A DNA stretch of 64,000 nt from Lactobacillus sp. Sy-1 (lineage in GTDB: Bacteria > Bacillota > Bacilli > Lactobacillales > Lactobacillaceae): positions 682,001 through 746,000 of the forward strand of contig NZ_JACCIU010000001.1 of the NCBI RefSeq assembly GCF_019303535.1, given 5' to 3'. The translations under genes and the position numbers were made by a program. How positions within the stretch are numbered: position 1 is the first letter of the stretch; each line of letters begins with the position of its first letter. Positions 25,821 to 36,300 of this stretch are shown here, in pieces. Under the pieces are notes generated by a model. It had not been told where the DNA came from. It did not search any database and saw only the letters and a list, made by a program, of their open reading frames with translations.

Positions 25821-25972
25821 TCAAAGACTCCTAAAAATTAATATTATTAACTCTATTCTAAGCTAGGAACGCTGAAATTCCCAACTATTTAGCCCTAATT
25901 AGTCAGAATTGCTTTTAAAGTAAAATTACTTTAAGATTGGGTTACAAAATAATTGAAATGGGGCGTTTGAAT

Positions 25973-27049
25973 ATGAGTGACCGCATTAACGCTACCCGGG
26001 CCGCGATGAAGGCTGCGGGAGTGGATAGTTTAATTGTTACCAATGTTTTTAACTTGATTTACCTAGCTGGGTTCCATAGTTTGCCAGGGGACGGATGCCT
26101 TGTGATTACGCCAGATAAGGCGGTTTTGATTACCGATAGCCGCTACGAAACGGAAATGGCGGAAAAGTTAGCTGATTCTAGTGTGGAATTAGAAATTACA
26201 AGAAGTTACTACGATACTGCCGCTGCTGAACTAGCGGATCAATCTGGTAAGGTAGGCTTTGAAAGTTCGTTAAGTTTTGCTACATACGAGACCCTAAAAG
26301 AACTGTTCGGCAATCGCTTAGTTGCTGTTGATAATTTAATTGAGAAGCTCCGCTTTGTTAAGGACGCAGATGAAGTTGCAGCAGTTAAGAAGAGCTGTCA
26401 ACTAGCTGATGAAGCCTATTCAGCCATGCTGCACTATGTCCATGCTGGGCTCACGGAACGGGATGTGGAACGCTTCTTATATGATTGGCTTACCGAACAC
26501 GGAGCAAGTAAGCCTAGTTTTGATACCATTGTCGTTAGTGGCTATCGTTCAGCGCTACCGCACGGGGTAGCTTCCGATAAGGTAATTCAAGATGGGGAAT
26601 TGGTAACGGTTGATTTTGGTTTCTACTACCATGACTACACATTCGACATGACAAGAACGTTTGCAGTGGGGGAACCAGGAAACGAATTAAGAAAGGCCTA
26701 TGCAGTGGTTCAAGAGGCTCAGTCCAGGATGATTCAAGCAATGCACAGTGGGGCTGAAGCTGATGAAATTGATGCTGCCGCTCGTGACTATATTACAGAA
26801 CAGGGCTATGGAGAATTATTTGGTCATGGCAGTGGTCATGGAATTGGATTAGATATTCACGAAGGACCATTAATGGGACCAACCAGGAAACAAAAGGTCT
26901 TCGACGGCTACGTTATGACCGCAGAACCTGGAATTTATTTACCAGGAAAGGGTGGCATTCGAATCGAAGATGACGTGTTGGTTAAGGGAAGTAGTTTTGA
27001 ATTATTGACCCATAGCAATCGAGATTTAATTGTGATTAAATCAGTTTAA
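25973..27049 (+). CDS. M24-family Xaa-Pro peptidase (PepP/PepQ-like)
   Basis: A 358-residue cytosolic metallopeptidase acting on Xaa-Pro bonds. The N-terminal creatinase-like domain (about 1-125) is followed by the pita-bread domain with the five metal ligands in VDFGFYYHDYTFDMTRTF (two Asp), GHGSGHGIGLDIHEGP (His), AEPGIYL (Glu) and IRIEDDV (Glu). Length and motifs fit aminopeptidase P or prolidase; these cannot be told apart here. The start is ATG 25973; the frame upstream (TTG 25937) adds unconserved residues. It complements PepX and PepI in proline-peptide breakdown. Confidence 0.87.
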   Translation: MSDRINATRAAMKAAGVDSLIVTNVFNLIYLAGFHSLPGDGCLVITPDKAVLITDSRYETEMAEKLADSSVELEITRSYYDTAAAELADQSGKVGFESSLSFATYETLKELFGNRLVAVDNLIEKLRFVKDADEVAAVKKSCQLADEAYSAMLHYVHAGLTERDVERFLYDWLTEHGASKPSFDTIVVSGYRSALPHGVASDKVIQDGELVTVDFGFYYHDYTFDMTRTFAVGEPGNELRKAYAVVQEAQSRMIQAMHSGAEADEIDAAARDYITEQGYGELFGHGSGHGIGLDIHEGPLMGPTRKQKVFDGYVMTAEPGIYLPGKGGIRIEDDVLVKGSSFELLTHSNRDLIVIKSV

Positions 27050-27213
27050 GAATCCTTAATTAATTATGATGTGATGAGGGATTTTAATTTTTCAATTTTT
27101 TATTAAAGCCCAATTTAGCTAGCAACTGTTGTTAAATCAACCTTTTAAATGGTTTTGTACAACCGATTTGAGTGGTTCATGTCACTTAGATTAAAATTAA
27201 ATGTGAAAAAGTA

Positions 27214-27242
27214 TTGATTTTTGCCTAAAATTAATTTATGAT
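27214..27242 (+). promoter_or_regulatory. opp operon promoter
   Basis: TTGATT (27214-27219) and TATGAT (27237-27242) have a 17-base spacer and lie 75 bases before the oppA ATG. The rest of the 268-base gap 27050-27317 is AT-rich; I see no riboswitch or T-box core in it. Confidence 0.6.
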
Positions 27243-27317
27243 TATAAACACTTAAAGTTTTCAATAAACACCATCTATTTTTAATTACATACGGTGGTGT
27301 AAGGGGGAGTTTCATTT

Positions 27318-28958
27318 ATGAAGTTAAAGACATTGGCTAAGGTCGGTAGTGTTACATTAGTTACCGCCCTCGGATTAGCTGCCTGTGGAAGCAGTAACAG
27401 CAGTTCTGAATCCGGAAGTACTAAGACGTTAAATTGGCAGGAATCTGCCAATTTACCTACGTTAGATCCATCTAAAGCAACTGATCATGTTAGTGCTGAA
27501 ACGCTTAACAACAGTAATGAAGGATTACTAATGGTTGGTAGTGATAACAAGTTGGAACCAGGGGTTGCCAAGAGCTATTCCGTTTCTAAGGATGGGAAGA
27601 CTTATACTTTCAACCTTCGGAAATCCAAGTGGAGTGACGGTTCTGAAGTAACCGCTAAGGACTTTGTTTATGGGATTCAAAGAACTGCTAATCCTAAGAC
27701 AGCTTCACAGTATTCTTATTTGTTAGATCATGTTAAGAATTATGAAGCAATTTCTAAAAATAAAATGCCAGTTTCATCACTAGGGGTTAAAGCTGAAGGT
27801 AATTACAAGTTAGTAGTTACCCTTTCCAAGCCACAAAGTTACTTTAAGTACATTGTTGCTATGAACCCATTATTCCCACAATCAGAAAAGGCAGTTAAGA
27901 AGTACGGTTCTGCCTACGGGACTAAGAGTGCTGACCAAGTTTATAACGGACCATATAAGGTTACTGGTTGGACTGGAACTAACGATAAGTGGACCTTAAC
28001 TCGAAACAAGGAATACTACAACAATAGTAAGACTAAGGTTGACAAGATTAACTTTATTGTTTCTAAGGATGCTGGGACAACATTGAATCAATATCAAGCT
28101 GGCAAGCTTGACGTTGCTACCCTTACTGGTAAGCAACAAGTTAATAACTTCAAGAACTCTCCTGAATTGCACAAATTACCTCAAGCTTCAACTTTCTATC
28201 TTGAAATGAATCAAAAGAAAGATCCAGTTCTTAAAAATGTTAACATCAGAAAAGCAATTTCATTAGCAATTGATCGTAAATCACTTACTAATGATGTCCT
28301 AGGTGATGGATCAATTCCTGCTAAGGGCTTTGTTCCTACTAAGTTAGCTTCACATGATGGTAAAGATTTTGCTGATGCTGCTGAAGATAGCAATGAAACT
28401 ACAAATGATGTTTCATACAACCTTGCAGAAGCTAAGAAATACTGGGCAAAGGGACTTAAGGAAGTTGGTAAGAAGAGTGTAAGCTGGACCCTTCTTGCTG
28501 ATGACACTCCAAATGGAACCAAGTCCACTGAAGCTATTCAAAGTAACCTTACTAAGTTACCTGGTTTGAAGATTACTAACCAAAACCTTCCATTTAAGAC
28601 CCGCTTGGCTAACTCACAAAGTGGTAAGTTTGACTTAGTTGTTAGTGCATGGATTGGTGATTATCCTGACCCAGTTACGTTTATGCAATTAATGGAATCA
28701 AACAACGCTTACAACAATGGTCACTGGTCAAATGCTAAGTACGATGAATTGATGACTGCTGCTGAAGGTAAAGATGCTAATAACGTAAACAAGCGTTGGA
28801 ACGATATGGTTAGTGCTGAAAAGGTATTAATGGATGACGCAGGAGTTGTACCACTTTACCAATCAGTTACACCACAAGTTCGGAAGGATAAGGTTAAGGG
28901 GCTTCAATACTCTAATACAGGTGCTAGTTATAACTTCCGTGACTTATATCTTAAATAA
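27318..28958 (+). CDS. oppA: oligopeptide ABC transporter, substrate-binding lipoprotein
   Basis: A 546-residue SBP_bac_5 lipoprotein that captures peptides outside the cell. The signal peptide ends in the lipobox LAAC with the lipidated Cys at 23, then a Ser-rich spacer of about 12 residues. Family landmarks include LNWQESANLPTLDPSKATD, the WSDGSEVTAKDFVYGIQR motif and, near the end, VVPLYQSVTPQVR. AAGGGGGAG precedes the ATG. It is first in the opp operon and is followed by a hairpin that may make its mRNA more abundant than the rest. Confidence 0.93.
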   Translation: MKLKTLAKVGSVTLVTALGLAACGSSNSSSESGSTKTLNWQESANLPTLDPSKATDHVSAETLNNSNEGLLMVGSDNKLEPGVAKSYSVSKDGKTYTFNLRKSKWSDGSEVTAKDFVYGIQRTANPKTASQYSYLLDHVKNYEAISKNKMPVSSLGVKAEGNYKLVVTLSKPQSYFKYIVAMNPLFPQSEKAVKKYGSAYGTKSADQVYNGPYKVTGWTGTNDKWTLTRNKEYYNNSKTKVDKINFIVSKDAGTTLNQYQAGKLDVATLTGKQQVNNFKNSPELHKLPQASTFYLEMNQKKDPVLKNVNIRKAISLAIDRKSLTNDVLGDGSIPAKGFVPTKLASHDGKDFADAAEDSNETTNDVSYNLAEAKKYWAKGLKEVGKKSVSWTLLADDTPNGTKSTEAIQSNLTKLPGLKITNQNLPFKTRLANSQSGKFDLVVSAWIGDYPDPVTFMQLMESNNAYNNGHWSNAKYDELMTAAEGKDANNVNKRWNDMVSAEKVLMDDAGVVPLYQSVTPQVRKDKVKGLQYSNTGASYNFRDLYLK

Positions 28959-28976
28959 CATTAATTATTAACATTA

Positions 28977-29021
28977 GTAAAAAGTAATATCCATCATTCG
29001 ATTGGTATTACTTTTACTATT
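28977..29021 (+). terminator. intercistronic hairpin between oppA and oppB (leaky terminator or mRNA stabiliser)
   Basis: An imperfect stem (GTAAAAAGTAATAT-CCA with TGG-TATTACTTTTAC) ends in TTTTACTATTTT. It sits between the abundant binding-protein gene and the membrane genes, a common place for partial termination. Confidence 0.6.
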
Positions 29022-29060
29022 TTAAAGCTCAATTATTGGGCCAGATTGTGAGGAGATCTA

Positions 29061-29990
29061 ATGGTAAAGTATCTGAGTAAGCGCGTGTTCTACTTGGTGT
29101 TAACACTGTTCATCGTGACTACGATTACGTTCTTTATGATGAAGTTAATGCCTGGAACACCGCTAACGAATCAAGAAAAATTATCACCTTCTGAAATTCA
29201 CACTATTTACCAACAATACGGGTTAGATAAACCTGTTTGGCAGCAATACTTGAATTACCTAGGTGGTGCGGTTACTGGTAATTTTGGAACATCCTTCCAA
29301 TTCAGTGACCAACCAGTTTCATATTTAATTTTTAGCCGGATTGGCGCTTCCCTTCAATTAGGGATTCAAGCAATGATCATCGGGGTCTTGGCCGGAATTG
29401 TGGTTGGTGCAATTGGTGCCATTAAGCGAAATACTTGGGTTGATACTACCACCACGATTATTTCGATCTTAGGGGTATCTGTACCATCATTCGTTTTAGC
29501 CGTACTATTACAAAACTGGTTTGGACTCCAACTTCGGTGGTTCCCAATCGCTGAATGGGGTGGTATCAATTACACCGTTTTACCAACGTTAGCACTAGCA
29601 GCACTGCCATTTGCCGAAACGGCCCGATTCATGCGGACTGAAATGATCGATGTTTTAAATTCTGACTACATTGAATTGGCGAAAGCAAAGGGGCTACACC
29701 AAACTGGAATTATTTATCACCATGCTTTAAGAAACAGTTTGATCCCAATCATTACAATTGTGGGTCCATTGGCCGTTAATATTATGACTGGTTCAATGGT
29801 TGTTGAAAACATCTTCTCAATTCCAGGAATTGGTGAACAATTCGTTAAGTCAATCTTGACGAATGATTACCCAACTATCATGGGGTTGACGATTATGTAT
29901 AGTTTCATGCTTTGTGTGGTATTGTTACTTACCGACATCGTTTATGGAATTATCGACCCAAGAATTAGAATTACAGGAAAGAAGGATTAG
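29061..29990 (+). CDS. oppB: oligopeptide ABC transporter, permease
   Basis: A 309-residue membrane protein with six predicted helices. It shows the OppB N-terminal pattern (KYLSKRVFYLVLTLFIVTT), the PGTPLTNQ loop and the EAA loop near AKAKGLHQTGIIYHHALRN that docks on the ATPases. It forms the translocation channel with OppC. GAGGAG lies about 5 bases before the ATG. The stop is three bases before oppC. Confidence 0.93.
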   Translation: MVKYLSKRVFYLVLTLFIVTTITFFMMKLMPGTPLTNQEKLSPSEIHTIYQQYGLDKPVWQQYLNYLGGAVTGNFGTSFQFSDQPVSYLIFSRIGASLQLGIQAMIIGVLAGIVVGAIGAIKRNTWVDTTTTIISILGVSVPSFVLAVLLQNWFGLQLRWFPIAEWGGINYTVLPTLALAALPFAETARFMRTEMIDVLNSDYIELAKAKGLHQTGIIYHHALRNSLIPIITIVGPLAVNIMTGSMVVENIFSIPGIGEQFVKSILTNDYPTIMGLTIMYSFMLCVVLLLTDIVYGIIDPRIRITGKKD

Positions 29991-29993
29991 TCG

Positions 29994-31025
29994 ATGGCAG
30001 ATAAAGAAACTCAACAATTACCAGCTGATGCATTTGACCGTCTTCCTGACGGTGCGCATCTTGATAGTGAAAAAATTGCTGCGCCATCATTGACCTTCCT
30101 GCAAGATTCTTGGCGGCGATTAAAGCAAAACAAAGCTGCAATGATTTCACTTTGGATTTTAGTTATTTTATTCGTATTGGCATTTGGTTCCATGATTTGG
30201 TCACCAGCCAATCCAAATGCTACCAATCCTAGTCACGCTAACTTACCACCACGGATTCCATTCCTTGAATTTATTCCAGGGTTGAATGGAACGTTAGTCC
30301 AAAGCGGGACACGGGTTGATGCTTATGCTCAAGCTCACATTGCAAACGGGGTTAACTACTGGTTAGGAACCGACTACCTTGGTCGGGATTTACTTTCCCG
30401 GATTTTATATGGGACCCGGATTTCACTAACCATTGCCTTAGTTGCAACGTTCTTTGATTTAACAATCGGGATTGCATACGGGATGTTCTCAGGGCTTAAG
30501 GGTGGTGCCGTTGATAACGTTATGCAACGGATCATTGAAATCATGCTTTCAATTCCAAACTTGATTGTTATGGTGTTGTTAATTTTGATTTTGAAGCCAG
30601 GAATGCCTGCCATCATTATCGCAATTGCCTTTACCAGTTGGATCAATATGGCGCGGCTAATTCGGGCTCAGACGTTGGAACTAAAGGATCAAGAATTCGT
30701 GTTGGCTGCTAGAACCCTGGGTGAAAGTCAGTTTAAGATTGCGGTTAAGCACCTCTTACCGAACTTATCCAGTGTGATCATCATCAACACCATGTTTACG
30801 ATTCCAAACGCAATCTTCTTCGAAGCATTCCTTTCCTACATTGGGATTGGGATTTCCGCACCAAAGGCTTCATTGGGGACGTTGATTAATAATGGTCAAC
30901 AAAACTTCCAGTTCTTACCATATCAAATGTGGGGACCTGCGATTGTCTTGATCATTTTAATGCTCGCCTTCAATATCTTGGGTGATGGAATGCGTGATGC
31001 CTTCGATCCAAAATCTAGAAAGTAG
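29994..31025 (+). CDS. oppC: oligopeptide ABC transporter, permease
   Basis: A 343-residue membrane protein with an N-terminal cytoplasmic tail and six helices. It carries the OppC hallmark LGTDYLGRDLLSRILYGTR and the EAA loop AARTLGESQFKIAVKHLLPN. It pairs with OppB. The gene follows oppB after three bases with an AGGA site inside the oppB end, and precedes oppD by 13 bases. Confidence 0.93.
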   Translation: MADKETQQLPADAFDRLPDGAHLDSEKIAAPSLTFLQDSWRRLKQNKAAMISLWILVILFVLAFGSMIWSPANPNATNPSHANLPPRIPFLEFIPGLNGTLVQSGTRVDAYAQAHIANGVNYWLGTDYLGRDLLSRILYGTRISLTIALVATFFDLTIGIAYGMFSGLKGGAVDNVMQRIIEIMLSIPNLIVMVLLILILKPGMPAIIIAIAFTSWINMARLIRAQTLELKDQEFVLAARTLGESQFKIAVKHLLPNLSSVIIINTMFTIPNAIFFEAFLSYIGIGISAPKASLGTLINNGQQNFQFLPYQMWGPAIVLIILMLAFNILGDGMRDAFDPKSRK

Positions 31026-31038
31026 GTGCTAATTTACG

Positions 31039-32115
31039 ATGGAAAACCAAAATGATATTCTAGAAGTTCGTGATTTAAAAGTAAATTTTGATACTTACGC
31101 TGGAGAGGTCAAGGCAATTCGTGACGTTAGCTTCGATTTGAAAAAGGGTGAAACCCTTGCCATCGTTGGGGAATCTGGTTCTGGTAAAACGGTTACCACC
31201 CGGACGATCATGGGATTAATGGCCAATAATGCTAAGATTGCTGGCGGAAGTATTAAGTATAAGGATAAGGAACTCCTTAAAATGAGTGACAAGGAACTTA
31301 GTGGATTACGGGGAAACGACATTGCCGAGATCTTCCAAGATCCAATGACTTCCCTTGATCCCACGATGAAAATTGGGCGTCAAGTTGCTGAACCACTAAT
31401 GATTCACCAGGGGTTAGACAAAAAGACCGCCATGGATAAGGCGTTAAAAATGCTGAAGTTAGTTGGAATTACCAATGCTGAAGCTAGAATTAACGATTTT
31501 CCACACCAATTCTCAGGTGGGATGCGGCAACGGATCGTGATTGCGATTGCGTTGGTTAATAATCCTGAAATTATCATTGCTGATGAACCAACCACGGCCT
31601 TGGATGTTACGATTCAAGCTAAGATTTTGGACCTCATGAATGAGTTAAAGACAAAAATTGATACTTCAATTATCTTTATTACCCATGATTTAGGGGTGGT
31701 TGCCGGAATGGCCGATCGGGTTGCTGTTATGTACGCTGGTAAGATTGTTGAATATGGAACGGTTGATGAAATTTTCTACAATCCAAAACACCCATATACT
31801 TGGGGACTTTTGAATTCAATGCCTACCATTAGTACTAAGGGGAATTCGTTACCATCAATTCCAGGAACGCCACCTGATTTGTTGGATCCACCAAAGGGGG
31901 ATGCGTTTGCACCCCGGAACCCATACGTATTGAAAATTGATACGTTAGAACAACCACCTTTCTTTAAGGTATCAAATACGCACTATGCTGCGACCTGGTT
32001 GCTAGATAAGCGGGCTCCTAAGGTAACGCCACCAGCACAAATCGTTGAACGGCAAAAGACGTATGCTAAATTAAAGGGCGTGTCCTTAGAACAAGTCCAG
32101 AATGGGGGTGAATAG
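31039..32115 (+). CDS. oppD: oligopeptide ABC transporter, ATP-binding protein
   Basis: A 358-residue ATPase with Walker A GESGSGKT (about 43-50), signature FSGGMRQRI and Walker B IIIADEPTTALD. The C-terminal oligopeptide-transporter extension is present, but I do not see the usual cluster of four cysteines for an iron-sulfur centre. It works as a heterodimer with OppF. It lies 13 bases after oppC and four bases before oppF. Confidence 0.93.
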   Translation: MENQNDILEVRDLKVNFDTYAGEVKAIRDVSFDLKKGETLAIVGESGSGKTVTTRTIMGLMANNAKIAGGSIKYKDKELLKMSDKELSGLRGNDIAEIFQDPMTSLDPTMKIGRQVAEPLMIHQGLDKKTAMDKALKMLKLVGITNAEARINDFPHQFSGGMRQRIVIAIALVNNPEIIIADEPTTALDVTIQAKILDLMNELKTKIDTSIIFITHDLGVVAGMADRVAVMYAGKIVEYGTVDEIFYNPKHPYTWGLLNSMPTISTKGNSLPSIPGTPPDLLDPPKGDAFAPRNPYVLKIDTLEQPPFFKVSNTHYAATWLLDKRAPKVTPPAQIVERQKTYAKLKGVSLEQVQNGGE

Positions 32116-32119
32116 GAAG

Positions 32120-33082
32120 ATGGAAAAAAAGAATGCACCAGTAATTTTAAATGTTGAACATTTAAAACAGTATTTTAATATTACCCGTAAGGATGCGGTT
32201 AAAGCCGTCGATGACATTAGCTTCCACATCTTTAAGGGGGAAACCTTTGGGTTAGTTGGTGAATCTGGTTCTGGAAAGACCACGACCGGTCGGGCGATTA
32301 TTCGTTTATACGAACCAACTGCCGGAAAGATTACCTTTGAAGATGAAGATGTTTCCAAGTTAAAGGGGAAGCAACAACTCCAGAAGTTTAGACGGGATAT
32401 TCAAATGATTTTCCAAGATCCATACGCTTCCTTGAACCCACGGATGAAGGTTCGGGATATCATTGCTGAAGGAATCGACATTAACCATCTTGCAAAGGAT
32501 GAAAATGATCGTAACCAACAGGTTGATGAACTCCTGGAAACCGTTGGATTAAGTAAGGAACATGCGACCCGTTATCCGCATGAATTTTCAGGTGGGCAAC
32601 GGCAACGGATTGGGATTGCTAGGGCGTTAGCCGTGAAACCCAAGTTTATCATTGCTGATGAACCAATCTCCGCATTGGATGTTTCCATCCAAGCCCAAGT
32701 TGTGAACCTACTAAAGAAGTTACAGAATGAACGGGATTTAACATTCCTATTCATTGCCCATGATTTATCAATGGTGAAATACATCAGTGATCGAATCGGG
32801 GTTATGCACTATGGAAAGATGTTAGAAATCGCCGATGCGGATGAATTATATGCCCATCCACTTCATAATTATACTAGAAGTTTATTATCATCAGTTCCAT
32901 TCCCTGATCCAGAATATGAACGGAATCGGAAAGTCATCGATTATGATGCTGCTGAAGAAAATGATGGTAAGGAACGTTCAATGGTCGAAGTCGCTCCGGG
33001 ACACTTTGTTCGTGCAAGCGAAGATGAAGTGCCAGAGTATAAGAAACGCCTAAGCGAAACACCACTTTTTAAAGAAGTTTAA
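32120..33082 (+). CDS. oppF: oligopeptide ABC transporter, ATP-binding protein
   Basis: A 320-residue ATPase with Walker A GESGSGKTT, signature FSGGQRQRI and Walker B FIIADEPISALD. The start is placed at ATG 32120, because GGGGGTGA at the end of oppD gives a nine-base spacing and the upstream GTG at 32102 overlaps oppD coding sequence. It is the last gene of oppABCDF and ends at a strong terminator. Confidence 0.93.
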   Translation: MEKKNAPVILNVEHLKQYFNITRKDAVKAVDDISFHIFKGETFGLVGESGSGKTTTGRAIIRLYEPTAGKITFEDEDVSKLKGKQQLQKFRRDIQMIFQDPYASLNPRMKVRDIIAEGIDINHLAKDENDRNQQVDELLETVGLSKEHATRYPHEFSGGQRQRIGIARALAVKPKFIIADEPISALDVSIQAQVVNLLKKLQNERDLTFLFIAHDLSMVKYISDRIGVMHYGKMLEIADADELYAHPLHNYTRSLLSSVPFPDPEYERNRKVIDYDAAEENDGKERSMVEVAPGHFVRASEDEVPEYKKRLSETPLFKEV

Positions 33083-33125
33083 AAAATAAGCACCATTAGG
33101 ATATTTCCTGATGATGCTTATTTTT
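33082..33125 (+). terminator. opp operon terminator
   Basis: AAAAATAAGCAxCATxAGG pairs with CCTxATGxTGCTTATTTTT in a stem of about 17 bp directly behind oppF. Confidence 0.85.
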
Positions 33126-33200
33126 AGTAAATAAACACTTTAAAATGATATTAATTTAACAAATAGAAATTTTTATTATAAATTAAATTATCCATAATGG

Positions 33201-33229
33201 TTAAAAAAGAGTGTGATTAGATGTATAAT
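33201..33229 (+). promoter_or_regulatory. promoter of the giant surface protein gene
   Basis: TTAAAA (33201-33206) and TATAAT (33224-33229) are 17 bases apart and leave about 80 bases of untranslated leader before the ATG. The leader contains an A7/T6 palindrome around 33265-33281. Confidence 0.45.
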
Positions 33230-33310
33230 ATTTAGTATGAAACAATGAATATGTGACTGTTTATAAAAAAACTCGTTTTTTAAACTTACATAAAAAAGGA
33301 GACAAGTTAA

Positions 33311-36300
33311 ATGAAATACAATAAGTTTGAGTATGAAAAAATAAATGATAAAAAAATCATGAAAAAAGTCAAAAAGAACTGGGTCGTAGTTTCCTTCTCA
33401 GTTCTTGGGATTTTGAGTACTGGTTTTGCTTATCAAGAAAACGTTCATGCTGATGTTAATGCTCAATCCACTAATAACTATGGGAATGGGTATCAGAATA
33501 GTTCAAATAATAACAGCGTGACAACATCAAGTAACAATACTTATCTAACCCAATCATCCGTTAATAGCTACCAATCTGCAACTAGTGGTCAAACTAATAC
33601 TTACGTGACTAGTAGTAACACCACTTCAGGGAGTACGACTTCGCTTTATTCTACTTCATTATTAAATGGTAATAACACGGGAAACAGTTCCTCTAGTAGT
33701 GTTCAAAACAGCAATCAGGTTGTTTCAGATAACGCTAACTCAAGCAGTGTTCAAAGTAGTAATTACGTTGATTCAGCTAGTTCAAGTGTTAATAGTGTCC
33801 AAAGTGGTAATTCAGTTACCCCATCGGTTAGTTCTAATGACTCTAGTGACTTAAACACTCAATCACTCTACACTCAATCAGTAGTTGGGGCTTCCAGTGG
33901 CTCATCTGATGGTAGTCAATCCTCAGATAATAGTGCTGATTTGAGTAGCGCAGCTTTATTAGGGAACCTATCGGTGGATGATCGGATGGGTAACAGTGAA
34001 GATAGCTATGCTAGTAGTGTTGCTAGTGTTCAGGCTTCATTATCAATTGCATTAAGTAGTTTGAATGCACTGATTTCTCGAGCTAATTCTAGTTATAGTG
34101 ATCCTGCTTATTTTTCTGGAGCTGATGCTATAAGTTCAACAACTTCATCTAAAGCAAGTAGTGCTAATGCTACCAATCCAAATAAATTTGCACTATCACT
34201 AGCTTCTTTAGTGGCTTCCTCGGTTGCCGATATTAAACTAAATGCTAATTCAATGTCATCACTTTATACTGCTTATAGTGCATTTATGAGCTCTGCTAAT
34301 GAAGTTGTCCTTTCATGGACGACTCGTAGTTCTTCTGATTCTGATGTAAGTACTGCTGCATCTGATTTTAATACGGCCATTAGTTCTTATGGGAACATCT
34401 ACAATACAATTTCATCAAATGGTGATAATTATTATAGTCAAACAACTTCTAACGCTAGTAACCTTGATACAGTATTGAGAGCTATAAACTATACTTCTCC
34501 TAATAGCTTTGTAAATGTTTCTTCTGCACTTAGTGTTGCCAGAGATGCTATTGCTACTAGTAGTAATAGTGGTGACTCTGCATATTCAGCTAAGGCATCA
34601 TATTTTTCCTCCCTTGAAACAGTAGCTTCAAATAATGTAAATTTAATTACTAGTGATACCGCTCAGTTAAACTCTATTAGCTCAGTATACGCTATTTATA
34701 GTAGTGTTTATTCCAACTTTAACTTTGCTAGTATGGCTGCGTCTGTTAGTGCTGCTGAAAGTGCAATTAATGCTAATAGCTCCTCATCAACTGTTAATAA
34801 TAGTCAAATTTCTTATTTTAGTACTCTTTCAAGTTTTGTAGGGTCTGGTTCTTCTAATTTTGTTTCATCGATCTACTCTTCTGCGGTTGAATTACAAAAT
34901 ACGGTTAATTCCTATGCTAATAGTATTCAATCAGATTTTAATGTGGAAAATCCTAATGTGAGTTCTACTGCAGCTACAGCTTATTCAGCTGTAACGCAAC
35001 TTAATATTTATGCAGATCAAGGTAACTCACTTTTATCGAAAATTAGTTCTGCAACTTCTGCTTTTTATAAGTTCGTTCAGCCTGCTTCAAGTTTTACTGG
35101 AAACAATTCTCTTATCAGTAATTATTCAACTGAACTTGGTAGCTTAGTAAATTCAGTTGCAAGTAGTTACGCTGGTGCAGTGGGTTCAGCAAATTCCACT
35201 GCTTCCGCTAACTCTGGTGAAGCAAGTTCAGCTGTTACTAGCACTATTGCCAATTCAGCTGTGGTTTCTTCTACAAGTCTAGCTGGACAGAACTCAATTA
35301 CTAGCTCAATTAATTCCGCATCTGGTAAGGTTAGTTCACTGGCTAGCGCCTACCCAAGTAATACAGTTGTTTCTACAGCTGCTTCAACAATTGCCAATGC
35401 AAGCTCAGTTGCAAGTGTTGCAGCAACAGCATTAAGTAGTAATAATAATGATGCTTCATTAGCATACGTTAGTGCATCATCTTACGCTGCCCAGGCATCG
35501 AGTGCTTCTTCAGAAGTGGCATCATTTGGTAATGCTGTTAATTCAGCAATTAGTGCTGTTAATGCATTTGCTAGTGCTGGAAATAGTTCAGCTGCTAGTT
35601 CTGCAATGACTACGGCAAATGATAATCAATCAGCTATGATTTCTGCTGGTAGTGCAGCTGCAAACGCAAATGCATCTGCAGCTTTAGAAGCTAGTGTTGC
35701 AGCTAGCGCTAAAACAGCAGCAGATAGTCAAGCTGCTGTGATTTCACAAGCAGCTTCCACTGCTTCTAGTGCAGCTCAAATTGCGATTAATAATACAAGT
35801 GGCGGTAATAGTGCCGCATCTGGTGCCTCTTCAGCAGCAGCTAGTGCTTCAGCTAGTGCTTCTTCAGCATCAACTGATAGTAATAAAGCTGGCTCTAACT
35901 CTGCATCAGCAAATTCAGCAGCGAGTGGTGCAAATAGTGATGCTTCAAAAGCATCTAGTAATGCTTCAGCAGCTAACTCTGCAGCTAGTGCTGCATCATC
36001 AACAGCAAGTAACCACCCTAATGATCCATCAGCTTCTTCAGCTGCCTCAACAGCAAACTCAGCAGCATCAACGGCATCTAGTGCTGCCTCAACAGCAAGT
36101 TCAGCAGCTTCAGCTGCAAGTTCAGCTTCATCAGATGCAAGTGCTGCATCATCAACAGCAAGCTCAGCAGCATCAAAAGCATCTAGCGCTGCCTCAACAG
36201 CTAAGTCTGAGGCTAGTGCTGCTTCTTCAGCAGCAGCAAAGGGTGATTCTTCGGCAGCAAGTTCAGCATCATCAGCAGCTAGCTCAGCATCTGCGGATGC

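Noticed and set aside
27050-27317. CodY-like operator or riboswitch before oppA
   Set aside because: AT-rich sequence gives chance matches only; no AATTTTCWGAAAATT-like site of good quality and no structured core was found.
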